A DNA stretch of 64,000 nt. Source: Bradyrhizobium genosp. L. GTDB lineage: Bacteria > Pseudomonadota > Alphaproteobacteria > Rhizobiales > Xanthobacteraceae. The notes below the pieces were generated by a model. That model had not been told where the DNA came from. It did no database searches and was given only the letters and a program-made list of their open reading frames with translations. Positions 7,731 through 16,133 of this stretch are shown piece by piece (the stretch's first letter is position 1; every line of letters starts with the position of its first letter). The stretch is from assembly GCF_015624485.1 (NCBI RefSeq), contig NZ_CP061378.1:7093501-7157500 (forward strand). Reading direction: 5' to 3'. Both the position numbers and the translations under genes were made by a program.

Positions 7731-8906
7731 TTGAGCACTGCACCGCATTTCGACGTCGACGTCACAGCCTTCTGGCAGGATCCCTATCCGGCGCTTGCGC
7801 GGATGCGGAAAGATGCCCCGATCGCCTTCGTGCCGCAGCTCGGCAGCACGCTGTTGTGCTGCCGCGACGACATCTTCGTCTCGGAGAAGCAGATCGACGT
7901 ATTCTCGTCGCACCAGCCCGAGGGGCTGATGAACCGGCTGATGGGCCACAACATGATGCGCAAGGATGGCGATGCGCACATGAATGAGCGCAAGGCGATC
8001 TTCCCGGCGATCTCGCCGAAGACCGTGAGGTCGCACTGGACCGCGCAGTTCGAGCGCCACGCGCAGCGCATCCTCGATGAGCTCGATCCGGACGGCGTGG
8101 TGGATTTCGTGCAGGCCTTTGCGCTGCCGTTCTCGGCCGAATGCCTGAAATCGATCACCGGCCTCACCAATATGCGCTTTCAGGACATGAATGCCTGGTC
8201 GCAAGGCATGATCGACGGCATCGCCAACTATACGGGCGACCCCGCCATCGAAGCGCGCTGCCACGCCGCGACCTCCGGCATCGACGCCCATATCGACGAC
8301 ATGGTGCCGCTGCTGCGCAAGACGCCGGATCTCAGCCTGCTCGGCGTGATGCTGCAGACCGACATGCCGATGGAAAGCATCCGCGCCAACATCAAGCTTG
8401 CGATCTCGGGCGGGCAGAACGAGCCGCGCGACGCCATCGCCGGCACGGTGTGGGCGCTGTTGACCCATCCCGAGCAGCTCGCGCTCGCCAGCAGCGGTGC
8501 CATCCCCTGGCTGCACGTGTTCGAGGAGTATGCCCGCTGGATCTCGCCGATCGGCATGTCGCCGCGGCGGATCGCAAAGCCCTGGACGATCCGGGACGTC
8601 GCCTTCGAACCCAATGAACGCGTGTTCCTGATGTTCGGCTCGGCCAATCGCGACGAGAAGCATTTTGACAGGCCGGATGCATTCGACGTCCGTCGCGACG
8701 CCAGCAAGAGCATCGCGTTCGGCGCCGGGCCGCATTTCTGCGCCGGCGCCTGGGCGTCGCGCGCCATGGTCGCCGACGTCGCGTTGCCCGCGATCTTCGG
8801 CCGACTGAAGAACCTCCGCCTGGTCGAGGACCGGCCGCCGCGGATCGGCGGCTGGGCGTTTCGTGGGCTATTGGACCTGCCGGTGATGTGGGATCAGCAA
8901 GACTAG
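7731..8906 (+). CDS. Cytochrome P450
   Basis: A 391-residue soluble bacterial P450. The heme-thiolate loop FGAGPHFCAGAWASR places the ligand at Cys337, the K-helix ExxR is E266-x-x-R269 and the meander follows. The I-helix reads SGGQNEPRD (226-234) rather than the usual AGxxT, so the acid-threonine pair used for oxygen protonation is replaced. The start is the TTG at 7731; no ATG fits the frame upstream. No ferredoxin or reductase gene is adjacent. The substrate is unknown; the nearby Rieske oxygenase and small enzymes suggest hydroxylation of some organic compound, but this is only context. Confidence 0.88.
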   Translation: MSTAPHFDVDVTAFWQDPYPALARMRKDAPIAFVPQLGSTLLCCRDDIFVSEKQIDVFSSHQPEGLMNRLMGHNMMRKDGDAHMNERKAIFPAISPKTVRSHWTAQFERHAQRILDELDPDGVVDFVQAFALPFSAECLKSITGLTNMRFQDMNAWSQGMIDGIANYTGDPAIEARCHAATSGIDAHIDDMVPLLRKTPDLSLLGVMLQTDMPMESIRANIKLAISGGQNEPRDAIAGTVWALLTHPEQLALASSGAIPWLHVFEEYARWISPIGMSPRRIAKPWTIRDVAFEPNERVFLMFGSANRDEKHFDRPDAFDVRRDASKSIAFGAGPHFCAGAWASRAMVADVALPAIFGRLKNLRLVEDRPPRIGGWAFRGLLDLPVMWDQQD

Positions 8907-9163
8907 GCCGCGACAGATACAAGTATCGCTTCGGCTACCCGGCTCCGACGCGGAGCAAACGCGCCGCAGCGCCGAAGAATATGTAAGTACAGAAACAAAG
9001 AAACACACAAATAAAGACAAGTCATCTGGCGCGCCACATGGCGTCCGGCGGCTGTAATCGAACTGTCATGAATCCATTTCAATCCGCCGGTATTGGTGGA
9101 AGTACAACTATTTGTGCCCGTCACAGGGACTTGCTGTTTGAGCCCCGCCATAAGGGATTTGCG

Positions 9164-9550
9164 ATGAATCCGAACACCAATGGTAGCAGTCACGAGACCT
9201 CCTTCCACGAAGACGCGGTCGACGACACCGCCGAGGAAGGCAACGGCGTCGCCAAGACGGTGGCCGTGGTCGCGGTGGTCGCCGCGGGCGCTGCCGTGTT
9301 CGAGGCCGCCCTGCTCCCGGGACTTGCACTCGGCGTCGCCGCGGTCGCCGCACCCAAATATCTGCCGAAGCTCGGCGCCGCCCTCAATCCGCTGTTCAAG
9401 TCGACCGTTCGCGGCACCTACAAGATGGCGCAGAAGTCGCGCGAGATGTTCGCCGAGGCGCAGGAGCAGGTGCACGACATCGTCGCCGAGGTGAAGGCCG
9501 AGAAGGACGCGCCGGCGCCCAAGGCCGCCGACGGCCGGTCCCCGGCCTGA
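9164..9550 (+). CDS. DUF5132-type small membrane-associated protein
   Basis: A 128-residue protein: an acidic N-terminus, a long hydrophobic alanine/valine/glycine segment (about residues 28-65, VAVVAVVAAGAAVFEAALLP onward), the short basic motif PKYLPKLG, and a charged C-terminal helix (SREMFAEAQEQVHDIVAEVK) ending in an Ala/Pro tail. It resembles the DUF5132 family, which I associate with gene clusters for HMA2-domain proteins and P-type ATPases. The ATG at 9164 is preceded by AAGGG; earlier in-frame codons give an unlikely extension. First gene of the P-type ATPase block. Function unknown. Confidence 0.68.
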   Translation: MNPNTNGSSHETSFHEDAVDDTAEEGNGVAKTVAVVAVVAAGAAVFEAALLPGLALGVAAVAAPKYLPKLGAALNPLFKSTVRGTYKMAQKSREMFAEAQEQVHDIVAEVKAEKDAPAPKAADGRSPA

Positions 9551-9572
9551 GCTGCGCGACACATTTGCATGT

Positions 9573-9601
9573 GAGACGGCGACGCCGCAGGCCGCCGTCT
9601 C
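9573..9601. repeat. Strong hairpin between DUF5132 and HMA2 genes
   Basis: GAGACGGCG and CGCCGTCTC form a perfect 9-base-pair stem with an 11-base loop. No T-run follows, so it is not a classical terminator; it may be an mRNA-processing or stabilising structure within the cluster transcript. Confidence 0.45.
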
Positions 9602-9698
9602 CGCAACGTTGATATCTGGCGCGGCGTGCGAGCGCGTTTGACGACGGCGGGATTTTTAAGTCCGGCGCCGGCTTTCGAATTGCTGCGAGAGGAATGCG

Positions 9699-10259
9699 AT
9701 GACCAAGATGAAATTGCAGATCGCGCATCAGGTCCCCGGCCGTATCCGCATGAAGATACCGTCGGCCAAGGAAAATCCAGAGCTTCTCGAGCAGATCAAG
9801 CAAACCTTCAGCGTTATTCCCGGCGTGCACGAAGTCGCGATCAACCCGACGACGGGAAGCGTGGTGCTGCACTACGACACCGAAAAGCACGACGAGTTTC
9901 ACGGCAAGCTCGAGCATCACACCGGCGGGCACTACAAGCCGCCGACCAACGAGATCGACTCGCTCGCAAGCAAGATCGAGCAGGAGGCCGAGTACCTCGC
10001 CGAACACTCCCACACGGCCAAGGTCATCGTCGACCAATTCAAAAGCATCGACCGGGGTATCAAGGTCGCAACCGGCAATGTGGTCGATCTGAAAACCTTG
10101 CTCGCGGCGGGTGTCGCCGGCATCACCATCTTCGAGGTCGGCGCCACCGCGGCGACACCGGTTTGGGCCACGCTTGCGATCTTCGCCCTCAACCACATGA
10201 TCCAGGCGAACATGCACGGCGAAGACGACGACGCCGAAGCCGAGCCCGCGATGGCCTGA
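9699..10259 (+). CDS. HMA2-type (heavy-metal-associated-like) domain protein
   Basis: A 186-residue protein. Residues 5-60 form a ferredoxin-like HMA2 domain opening with QIAHQVPGRIRMKIPSAKE; the CxxC metal-binding pair of classical HMA domains is missing. A charged His/Glu-rich central part (EYLAEHSHTAKVI) is followed by a hydrophobic segment (about 128-165) and an acidic tail. The PGRIRxxIP signature recurs at the N-terminus of the P-type ATPase encoded 25 bases downstream, so the two proteins carry related regulatory or docking domains. Metal specificity, if any, cannot be read from the sequence. Confidence 0.75.
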   Translation: MTKMKLQIAHQVPGRIRMKIPSAKENPELLEQIKQTFSVIPGVHEVAINPTTGSVVLHYDTEKHDEFHGKLEHHTGGHYKPPTNEIDSLASKIEQEAEYLAEHSHTAKVIVDQFKSIDRGIKVATGNVVDLKTLLAAGVAGITIFEVGATAATPVWATLAIFALNHMIQANMHGEDDDAEAEPAMA

Positions 10260-10284
10260 TCGCCACGGGCAAGGGTGCGACGCC

Positions 10285-12396
10285 ATGGAGTTCTGCTTCC
10301 GCCATTCGATGCCTGGGCGCATTCGCCTCAGCATACCCGCGCTCGGCCACAATCACGGGCTGGGTGAAGCCTGCCTGGCATGGCTGAAGACGCAGGACGG
10401 CATCAGGAGCGCGCGGATCAACTACGACTGCGCGAGCCTCGTCCTGGAATACGATCCGGCGCAGGAGCCGAAGCTCCGCCTGCTGCTGGATCATTTCAAG
10501 CGCATGGGCCTGCGCGACCTCAAGGGGCTGGCGAGCCACGCGGTGCCGGAGACGTCCGCGCCGCGCGTGCCGGAGGTCTCGAAGCGCTCGCCGCTGGCGC
10601 TGCCGACGCTGTCGCTGTTCATGGCGTTCAGCGCCAACCCGGTGATCACGGCGATCAACATGCCGCTGATGCTCTGGAACGCGATCCCGATCGCCAAGCG
10701 CGCCTGGAAGGTCTGGGCCAATGAAAGCCGGCTCAACATCGACGTGCTCGACACGCTCGCGATCACCGCGTCGGTGCTGCAAGGCAATCCGCTGGCGGGA
10801 TGCATCGTCACCTGGCTGATCAAGCTCGGCGACTGGATCCGCGACTTGACTGCGGCGGGCTCGAAGCGGGCGATCGATCAGCTGCTGGAATTCCAGTCGA
10901 AGACGGCGTGGATCCTCCGCGACGGCGAGGTGGTGTCGATCCCGGCTGTGGAGCTGAAAGTCGACGACATCGTGGTGGTGTATCCGGGCGAGATGATCCC
11001 GGTCGATGGCGAGATCCTCGAGGGCTCGGCGACGATCGACCAGAAGACCATCACCGGCGAGGGCCTGCCGGTGCATCGCGGCAAGGGCGAGGCCGCGTTC
11101 GCCGCCACTGTGATCCGCGAAGGCCAGATCACCTTGCGCGCGCTGCGCGTCGGATCGACCACCACCGCCGGCCAGATCGTGCATCTGATCGAATCCGCCC
11201 CGACCGGCGACACGAGGATGCAGAACCACGCCGAGCGCTTCGCCGACCGGCTGGTAACCCCGACGCTGGCGCTCGCCACCGGCACCGCGATGGTCTCCGG
11301 CGATTTCAACCGCTTCCTGTCGCTGGTGATCGTCGATTACGGCACCGGCATCCGCGTCGCTGCGCCGACCTCGGTGCTGTCGTCGATGACGCTGGCCGCG
11401 CGCAACGGCATGATCATCAAGAGCGGCGGCCATATGGAGAAGCTCGCCGGGATCGACACCATGGTGTTCGACAAGACCGGCACGCTGACCCACGGCACGC
11501 CGGCCGTCATCGACGTGATCCCGTATCAGAAGAACATCACGCCGAACCATCTGCTCGGGCTCGCTGCCGCGGCCGAGACCAAGCTGCAACATCCGGTCGC
11601 CGAGGCGCTGCGCACGAGGGCCCGGCAACTTGCCGTCAACATCCCGCCCTGCAATGAGACGACCTACCGCCTCGGCCTCGGCGTCGAGGGCCAGGTCAAC
11701 GGCTATTACGTGCATGTCGGCAACCAGCGCTTCATGCGGCAGAGCGAGATCGCGGTCGACGCCGCGGTGCATGATCGCGCGGCGCTCGACGAGCGCGGAT
11801 ACTCCAGCCTTTACATCGCAGTCGACGGCAAGCTCGCCGGCCTCGTGCCCTATTCCGACGAGATCCGCACCGAGAGCCGCGAGGTGATCCAGCGGCTGCA
11901 CGCGCTCGGCATCAAGAACAGCATCATGCTGACCGGCGACAACGCGGTGGTGGCGCGCGCGGTCTGCAACGATCTCGGGTTGACCGAACATTTCGCCGAC
12001 ATGCTGCCGGCCGACAAGGCCGGGGTGATCCAGGAGCTGCAACGCCGGGGGCGCAGGGTCGCGATGGTGGGCGACGGCATCAACGATTCGCCGGCGTTGA
12101 GCTTCGCCGATGTCGGCATCGCGATGAAGCACGGCGCCGAGGTCACCCACGAATCCGCTGACGTCATCCTGATGGAGGACTCGCTGTGGAAGCTCGTCAA
12201 GGCGGTCGAGATCTCGCAGGGCGCCGTCAGCCTGATCAAGCAGAACTATGCTATCGTCGCCGCGTTCAATACGCTGGCGCTGGGATTGGCGCTGCCCGGC
12301 GGCCTGATCACGCCGGAGGTGACGGCCCTGATCAGCAACGGCTCGGCGATCCTGGCAAGCCTGAACGGCATTCGGCCGATCCTGCGCTACCAATGA
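10285..12396 (+). CDS. P1B-like P-type ATPase with atypical (CPx-less) transmembrane motif
   Basis: A 703-residue P-type ATPase. Residues 1-75 are an HMA2-like domain (PGRIRLSIP, no CxxC). The actuator motif TGE is at 257-259, the phosphorylated Asp is D396 in DKTGTLT, the P1B-type N-domain HP is at 436-437 (QHPVAEAL) and the hinge GDGINDSPAL starts at 596. In the membrane helix before the P domain, where P1B pumps have CPC, CPH, SPC or TPC, this one reads Y352-G353-T354 (DYGTGIRVAAP). Transport is therefore likely, but the metal-selectivity signature is absent. Its stop overlaps the EcsC start (ATGA), so the two are translationally coupled. Confidence 0.87.
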   Translation: MEFCFRHSMPGRIRLSIPALGHNHGLGEACLAWLKTQDGIRSARINYDCASLVLEYDPAQEPKLRLLLDHFKRMGLRDLKGLASHAVPETSAPRVPEVSKRSPLALPTLSLFMAFSANPVITAINMPLMLWNAIPIAKRAWKVWANESRLNIDVLDTLAITASVLQGNPLAGCIVTWLIKLGDWIRDLTAAGSKRAIDQLLEFQSKTAWILRDGEVVSIPAVELKVDDIVVVYPGEMIPVDGEILEGSATIDQKTITGEGLPVHRGKGEAAFAATVIREGQITLRALRVGSTTTAGQIVHLIESAPTGDTRMQNHAERFADRLVTPTLALATGTAMVSGDFNRFLSLVIVDYGTGIRVAAPTSVLSSMTLAARNGMIIKSGGHMEKLAGIDTMVFDKTGTLTHGTPAVIDVIPYQKNITPNHLLGLAAAAETKLQHPVAEALRTRARQLAVNIPPCNETTYRLGLGVEGQVNGYYVHVGNQRFMRQSEIAVDAAVHDRAALDERGYSSLYIAVDGKLAGLVPYSDEIRTESREVIQRLHALGIKNSIMLTGDNAVVARAVCNDLGLTEHFADMLPADKAGVIQELQRRGRRVAMVGDGINDSPALSFADVGIAMKHGAEVTHESADVILMEDSLWKLVKAVEISQGAVSLIKQNYAIVAAFNTLALGLALPGGLITPEVTALISNGSAILASLNGIRPILRYQ

Positions 12397-13241
12397 GCCA
12401 GGACCTCGCCCCGCTCTCTCTGCCACCACGCGATCACGCCGCCCTGCACGCCGCCGTCAAGGCGCTCGAAAGCCCCAACCTCGCGGCGAGGATCGCCGAC
12501 TATGCCGGCGTTCCCGTCAATCGCGTCCTCAGTTTGCTGCCGAAGGCCGCCAACCGCCAGCTCAGCGGGATGGTGCGCTCGGCGGTCATGAGGGGGCTCG
12601 AAGTCGCGGTCGATACGCTCAACGACAAGCCGCCGCCCGCGCCGGCCGTCGGCTTCTCGTCGTTTCTCGCCGGCGTCACCGGCGGGGTGAGCGGCCTGTT
12701 CGGTTTCGGCGCGCTCGCAGTCGAGCTGCCGCTGACGACGACCTTGATGCTGCGCGCGATCGCCGAGATCGCCCAGCACGAGGGCGAGGATCTCTCCCGG
12801 ATCGAGGCGCGGCTGGCCTGCCTCGAGGTGTTCGCCTACGGCACCAAGCGCGCCAACGAGAATGTCGATGTCGGCTATTACGCTGCGCGGGCGCTGATCA
12901 GCAAATATACCAACGATGCAGCGGCCTACATCCTGGAGCGCGGCGCGGTGGACGCGTCCGCGCCCGTGATCTCCAATCTGGTCAGCGAGATCGTCTCGCG
13001 GTTCGGTCTCGTGGTCTCCGACAAGGTCGCCGCGGGCGCCGTGCCGATCATCGGTGCGGTGTGCGGCGCGACCGTCAACGTCATCTTCATGGATCACTTC
13101 CAGAAGATCGCAAAGGGCCATTTCACCCTGCGCCGGCTGGAGCGATTGCACGGCAGCGCCAGCGTGCGGCAGCATTACGCTGACATCGCAAGCCGGCTCG
13201 GCACGACGCGCACTGCCACGGCGAAAGTGGCGGTCCGATAA
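12393..13241 (+). CDS. EcsC-family protein
   Basis: A 282-residue protein with an N-terminal amphipathic part and a glycine/alanine-rich EcsC core: GFSSFLAGVTGGVSGLFGFG near residue 90, ELPLTTTLMLRAIAEIAQHEG, and a C-terminal hydrophobic stretch (AGAVPIIGAVCGATVNVIFM) before the conserved HFTLRRLERLHG. EcsC proteins are membrane-associated and first known from the Bacillus ecs ABC-transporter locus; their biochemical role is unclear. The start overlaps the ATPase stop by four bases and the next gene begins three bases after its stop, so it sits in the middle of a tight operon. Confidence 0.8.
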   Translation: MSQDLAPLSLPPRDHAALHAAVKALESPNLAARIADYAGVPVNRVLSLLPKAANRQLSGMVRSAVMRGLEVAVDTLNDKPPPAPAVGFSSFLAGVTGGVSGLFGFGALAVELPLTTTLMLRAIAEIAQHEGEDLSRIEARLACLEVFAYGTKRANENVDVGYYAARALISKYTNDAAAYILERGAVDASAPVISNLVSEIVSRFGLVVSDKVAAGAVPIIGAVCGATVNVIFMDHFQKIAKGHFTLRRLERLHGSASVRQHYADIASRLGTTRTATAKVAVR

Positions 13242-13244
13242 CCG

Positions 13245-14489
13245 GTGGACACCAGCGTTGCAGTTTCCCCAGATACAAGAGTGCGCGACCTGCGCCGCAT
13301 GCGAACACTTGCCACCTCGCTGCTCGTGGTCATGCTGCTGTTGTTCCTGGCGACCTCGCTCGCCCAGCACCATTGGCCGTGGCTGGCCTATCCGCGCGCG
13401 TTCGCGGAAGCCGGGATGATCGGCGCCTGCGCCGACTGGTTCGCCGTCGTCGCCCTGTTCCGCCATCCGCTCGGCATTCCGATCCCGCACACCGCGATCG
13501 TGCCGCAGAGCAAGCAACGCATCGCGGTCGCGCTCGGCCGCTTCATCGCCAACAACTTCCTGTCGCCGCGCGTGTTCGGCGACCGCATCCGCGACGTCGA
13601 CATCGCCGGATGGGCCGCGCAATGGATCGAGCAGCCGTCGCGCGCCCATAGCGCCGCACAACGCACCGTCTCGACGTTGCAGCAGGCGCTCCAGGCAACG
13701 CCGAGCGACGACGTCAATGCCTTCCTGACCCGGCGGACGCTGGACGGCATCGCCGCGGTTCAGATCGCCCCGCTCGCCTCGCGCCTGCTGGCGCTGCTGT
13801 GGGCCCATGGCGACGCGCAGGCGCTGGTCGAGCGGCTACTGACTTCGGCAAGCACCGCGCTCGCCGGCAACCGGGACACCATCCGCAACAAGATCTCGCA
13901 GCGTTCCTACCGGTTCATTCCGAAATGGGTCGACGGCATGATCGCCGACCGGATCATCAATGGCGTCGGCCAGACGCTGGAGGAGATGCGCGAGCCGAAC
14001 CATCCATGGCGCATCGAGCTCAAGGCCGAGGTCGAGCGCCTGATCGACCGGCTCGCAACCGACCCCGAATTCCTCGCCCGCGGCGAGGAATTGAAGCGGC
14101 GGCTGCTCGACAATCCTGCCGTGATCCGGCAGATCGACGCGATGTGGCCCGCGATCGAGACCCGGCTCGCCTCGGCCGCGACATCGGCAATGCTCGCCGG
14201 CGCCATCGAGGCGTCGCTGGTCTCGGTCGCCGCCCGGATCCGCGACGACAGCGATCTGCGCGACCGCATCAACCGCTGGCTGCGCATCGCTGCGCTGCGT
14301 GCCGTCGCATCGCGACGCCAGGAGATCGCCGCCTTCATCCGCAAGGTGGTCGAGAACTGGGACACCGAGACGCTGATCATGCGGATCGAGTTGCAGGTCG
14401 GGCGCGACCTGCAATTCATCCGGATCAACGGCACCGTCGTCGGCGGACTGGTCGGTCTTTTGATCTTCTGCGTGTCGCAGTGGCTCTAG
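13245..14489 (+). CDS. DUF445 (YjiN-like) inner-membrane protein
   Basis: A 414-residue protein with a transmembrane helix at about residues 20-40, the conserved AGMIGACADWFAVVALFRHP motif around residues 56-75 followed by LGIPIPHTAIVP, a long helical, charged middle part, and a C-terminal transmembrane helix (GTVVGGLVGLLIFCVSQWL). This is the YjiN/DUF445 family; its members are inner-membrane proteins of unknown function. The start is GTG, three bases after the EcsC stop, which marks it as the last gene of the ATPase operon. Its steady link with the ATPase hints at an envelope role. Confidence 0.84.
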   Translation: MDTSVAVSPDTRVRDLRRMRTLATSLLVVMLLLFLATSLAQHHWPWLAYPRAFAEAGMIGACADWFAVVALFRHPLGIPIPHTAIVPQSKQRIAVALGRFIANNFLSPRVFGDRIRDVDIAGWAAQWIEQPSRAHSAAQRTVSTLQQALQATPSDDVNAFLTRRTLDGIAAVQIAPLASRLLALLWAHGDAQALVERLLTSASTALAGNRDTIRNKISQRSYRFIPKWVDGMIADRIINGVGQTLEEMREPNHPWRIELKAEVERLIDRLATDPEFLARGEELKRRLLDNPAVIRQIDAMWPAIETRLASAATSAMLAGAIEASLVSVAARIRDDSDLRDRINRWLRIAALRAVASRRQEIAAFIRKVVENWDTETLIMRIELQVGRDLQFIRINGTVVGGLVGLLIFCVSQWL

Positions 14490-14504
14490 CCACTACTGAC
14501 GTCA

Positions 14505-14699
14505 TCAGGGAAAGCGGATTCGCAGAAGGGGCAACTGGGCGAGCCTGTCGAACAGGTTGGCCACCTGCCCTGCGGCGAGGCCGAGACAACCGAGGATGAA
14601 GCTTCGGCGGGTCAGGCCGACCTCGCGATCGACAAAGCTCAGCCGCTCAAGGCGGGGTTCGGGCAGAGTTTGCACACGCAAGGCAGGAAGCTGGGCCAT
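14505..14699 (-). CDS. Small hypothetical protein with RRSFILG motif
   Basis: A possible 64-residue protein that starts six bases after the stop of the upstream minus-strand gene, consistent with one transcript. Its middle reads LTRRSFILGCLGLAAGQVAN, a twin-arginine-like pair followed by a short hydrophobic stretch, so a Tat-type or membrane-anchor segment is conceivable. The motif is more internal than a normal signal peptide. No family recognised; the frame could be spurious. Confidence 0.35.
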   Translation of the reverse strand: MAQLPALRVQTLPEPRLERLSFVDREVGLTRRSFILGCLGLAAGQVANLFDRLAQLPLLRIRFP

Positions 14700-14705
14700 G
14701 GCGTG

Positions 14706-15803
14706 TCAGTCGATGGAAATGCGGATTTCCGGCGCCGCCGTCATCTGCTCGATGGTGGCGTCGAACGAAAGGCAATCCGGATTTTCACCCGGCATCTGCC
14801 GCAGCGTCTCGACGAGTTGTTCCTGCTCCAGCAGGAACGCGCGTCCGTCGCGCAACCGCGCATAGGCCGCCCATGGCACGAATTTGGTGAACGGGAACGG
14901 AAACTCCGCGCGCGGCGACACATCGATATTCACGCCGGAAATGAACAGCACGTTCTTGGTCTGAAATGCCGGCTCGCGCAGGATGCTGCGGTAGGTGCGA
15001 TCGAATTCCGCCTGGGTGACGTAGCGCGCCGCATCCAGCGCCGGATGCGGCGACGTCACCAGTGCCGGCATCACCGGGGCGAGCGCGGCTTCGAGGATGT
15101 CGTGACCTTCGGGCCCCTCGGCCGGCGCGCGGCGGAAGTGAAACAGATCGGGCGAGAGCGCGGCGCCGATCGGCGCCAGTGTCTCGGTGGCATCGCCCAG
15201 GCGCTCGCGCATCGCGGCGCCCGCGCGAAAGATCTTCGAGGTGCTGAGCACGCCGAGCGGCCGCAGCGGCGCTTCGACCAGGCGGTCGAGCTGCAGGAAC
15301 AGGCCTTCGTTGCGGCTATCGTCGAGATACTGGTTGTCGATCTGCACGACGAGCTCACCGCCACGCCGGGCATACTGCACCTGCCGGCATGCCAGCGCGT
15401 ATTCGTCCTGATACCAGTGCATGACGGCGCAGAGCTTGCCGCAGCAATCCCCGAACCCGCAGCCGTCGGTGCGATGGCGCTGATAGACGCCGAAGCGGCC
15501 GTCGTCCGCATCATAGCCGACATGGGTCGCCTGGATGATGACGAGGTCCTCGCCATGATGGGCATAGGGCCCGTGGCGATTGATCGCGACCTTGCCGCCG
15601 ACCCGCCCATGGTCGAATGGAAAGGTTCCGAAATGCTGCACCAGCAGCATCACCGGATAGCCCTGGCTCTCATCCGAGCAGAATGCGCGCGACGGCATCA
15701 TGCGCTCGCGCGCGAATCCGAGCGAACGGCAATAGTTATAGAGCCGCGGCACGAAATGGCTGTAGCGCATCGCATAGGGACCAACCCGGAAGCTTTCGAT
15801 CAT
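14706..15803 (-). CDS. LCIB/theta-type carbonic-anhydrase-like protein (probable)
   Basis: A protein of about 365 residues without an obvious signal peptide. The segment LVIIQATHVGYDADDGRFG followed by QRHRTDG and DCCGKL resembles the core of LCIB-type (beta-CA-like) carbonic anhydrases, where a His and a later Cys bind zinc; an upstream FCSDE could supply the first Cys and an Asp. Counted from the ATG at 15839 the candidate ligands are C54, H106 and C132 or C133. I prefer the ATG at 15803 (MIESFR); 15839 would add 12 residues. The family call comes from motif spacing recalled from algal LCIB proteins and is an inference. Unknown partner protein if the downstream 64-residue frame is real. Confidence 0.6.
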   Translation of the reverse strand: MIESFRVGPYAMRYSHFVPRLYNYCRSLGFARERMMPSRAFCSDESQGYPVMLLVQHFGTFPFDHGRVGGKVAINRHGPYAHHGEDLVIIQATHVGYDADDGRFGVYQRHRTDGCGFGDCCGKLCAVMHWYQDEYALACRQVQYARRGGELVVQIDNQYLDDSRNEGLFLQLDRLVEAPLRPLGVLSTSKIFRAGAAMRERLGDATETLAPIGAALSPDLFHFRRAPAEGPEGHDILEAALAPVMPALVTSPHPALDAARYVTQAEFDRTYRSILREPAFQTKNVLFISGVNIDVSPRAEFPFPFTKFVPWAAYARLRDGRAFLLEQEQLVETLRQMPGENPDCLSFDATIEQMTAAPEIRISID

Positions 15804-15915
15804 CCGCTGCCTGCCGTCCGATCCGGATCGTGCGCGCAAGGCGACAGTTCCGCCGCCACTACGCCGGAAACGGTAGATGCCCTTGTTGACGGTTATGTGA
15901 ATGGGCCGGTCGGAC

Positions 15916-15989
15916 TGGAGCGGGCGAAGGGAATCGAACCCTCGTATGCAGCTTGGGAAGCTGCCGTTCTACCATTGAACTACGCCCGC
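15916..15989 (-). tRNA. tRNA-Gly (anticodon CCC), CCA encoded
   Basis: Read on the minus strand the gene starts GCGGGCGTAGTTCAATGG, has the anticodon stem GCAGC/GCTGC around the loop TTCCCAA (anticodon CCC), the T-arm GAGGGTTCGATTCCCTT, and a 3' acceptor strand CGCCCGC pairing with the 5' end. The discriminator is T, normal for glycine, and the CCA end is genomically encoded. Total length 74 with CCA. Confidence 0.95.
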
Positions 15990-16085
15990 GATCTCAATCG
16001 CTTAGGTCGGTCTTGCCGGTGACCCGGCGCGACCATAGCGCGGGCCGAGGCCGGGGATCAAGCACGCATTGGCGAGGCCATGTTT

Positions 16086-16132
16086 GAGCATGATCTTTTC
16101 GGAAAACCGCTTCACACTTTTCCGGATCATGC
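16086..16132. repeat. Dispersed palindrome (GAGCATGATC type)
   Basis: GCATGATC TTTTCGGAAAA on one side and TTTTCCGGATCATGC on the other form a long imperfect inverted repeat around CCGCTTCACA. This palindrome is, from memory, one of the commonest intergenic repeats of Rhizobiales genomes. Here it begins directly after the stop codon of the glycosyltransferase gene and may serve as its transcript end. Confidence 0.7.
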
Positions 16133-16133
16133 A

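Noticed and set aside
10189..12429. A 746-codon open frame on the minus strand opposite the P-type ATPase.
   Set aside because: It mirrors the ATPase gene, its translation is Arg/Asp/His-rich without any motif, and such long antisense frames are expected in high-GC DNA with strong codon bias.
15916..15989. The tRNA-Gly was examined as an integration site of a mobile element.
   Set aside because: No integrase gene and no repeated copy of the tRNA 3' end was noticed in the window.
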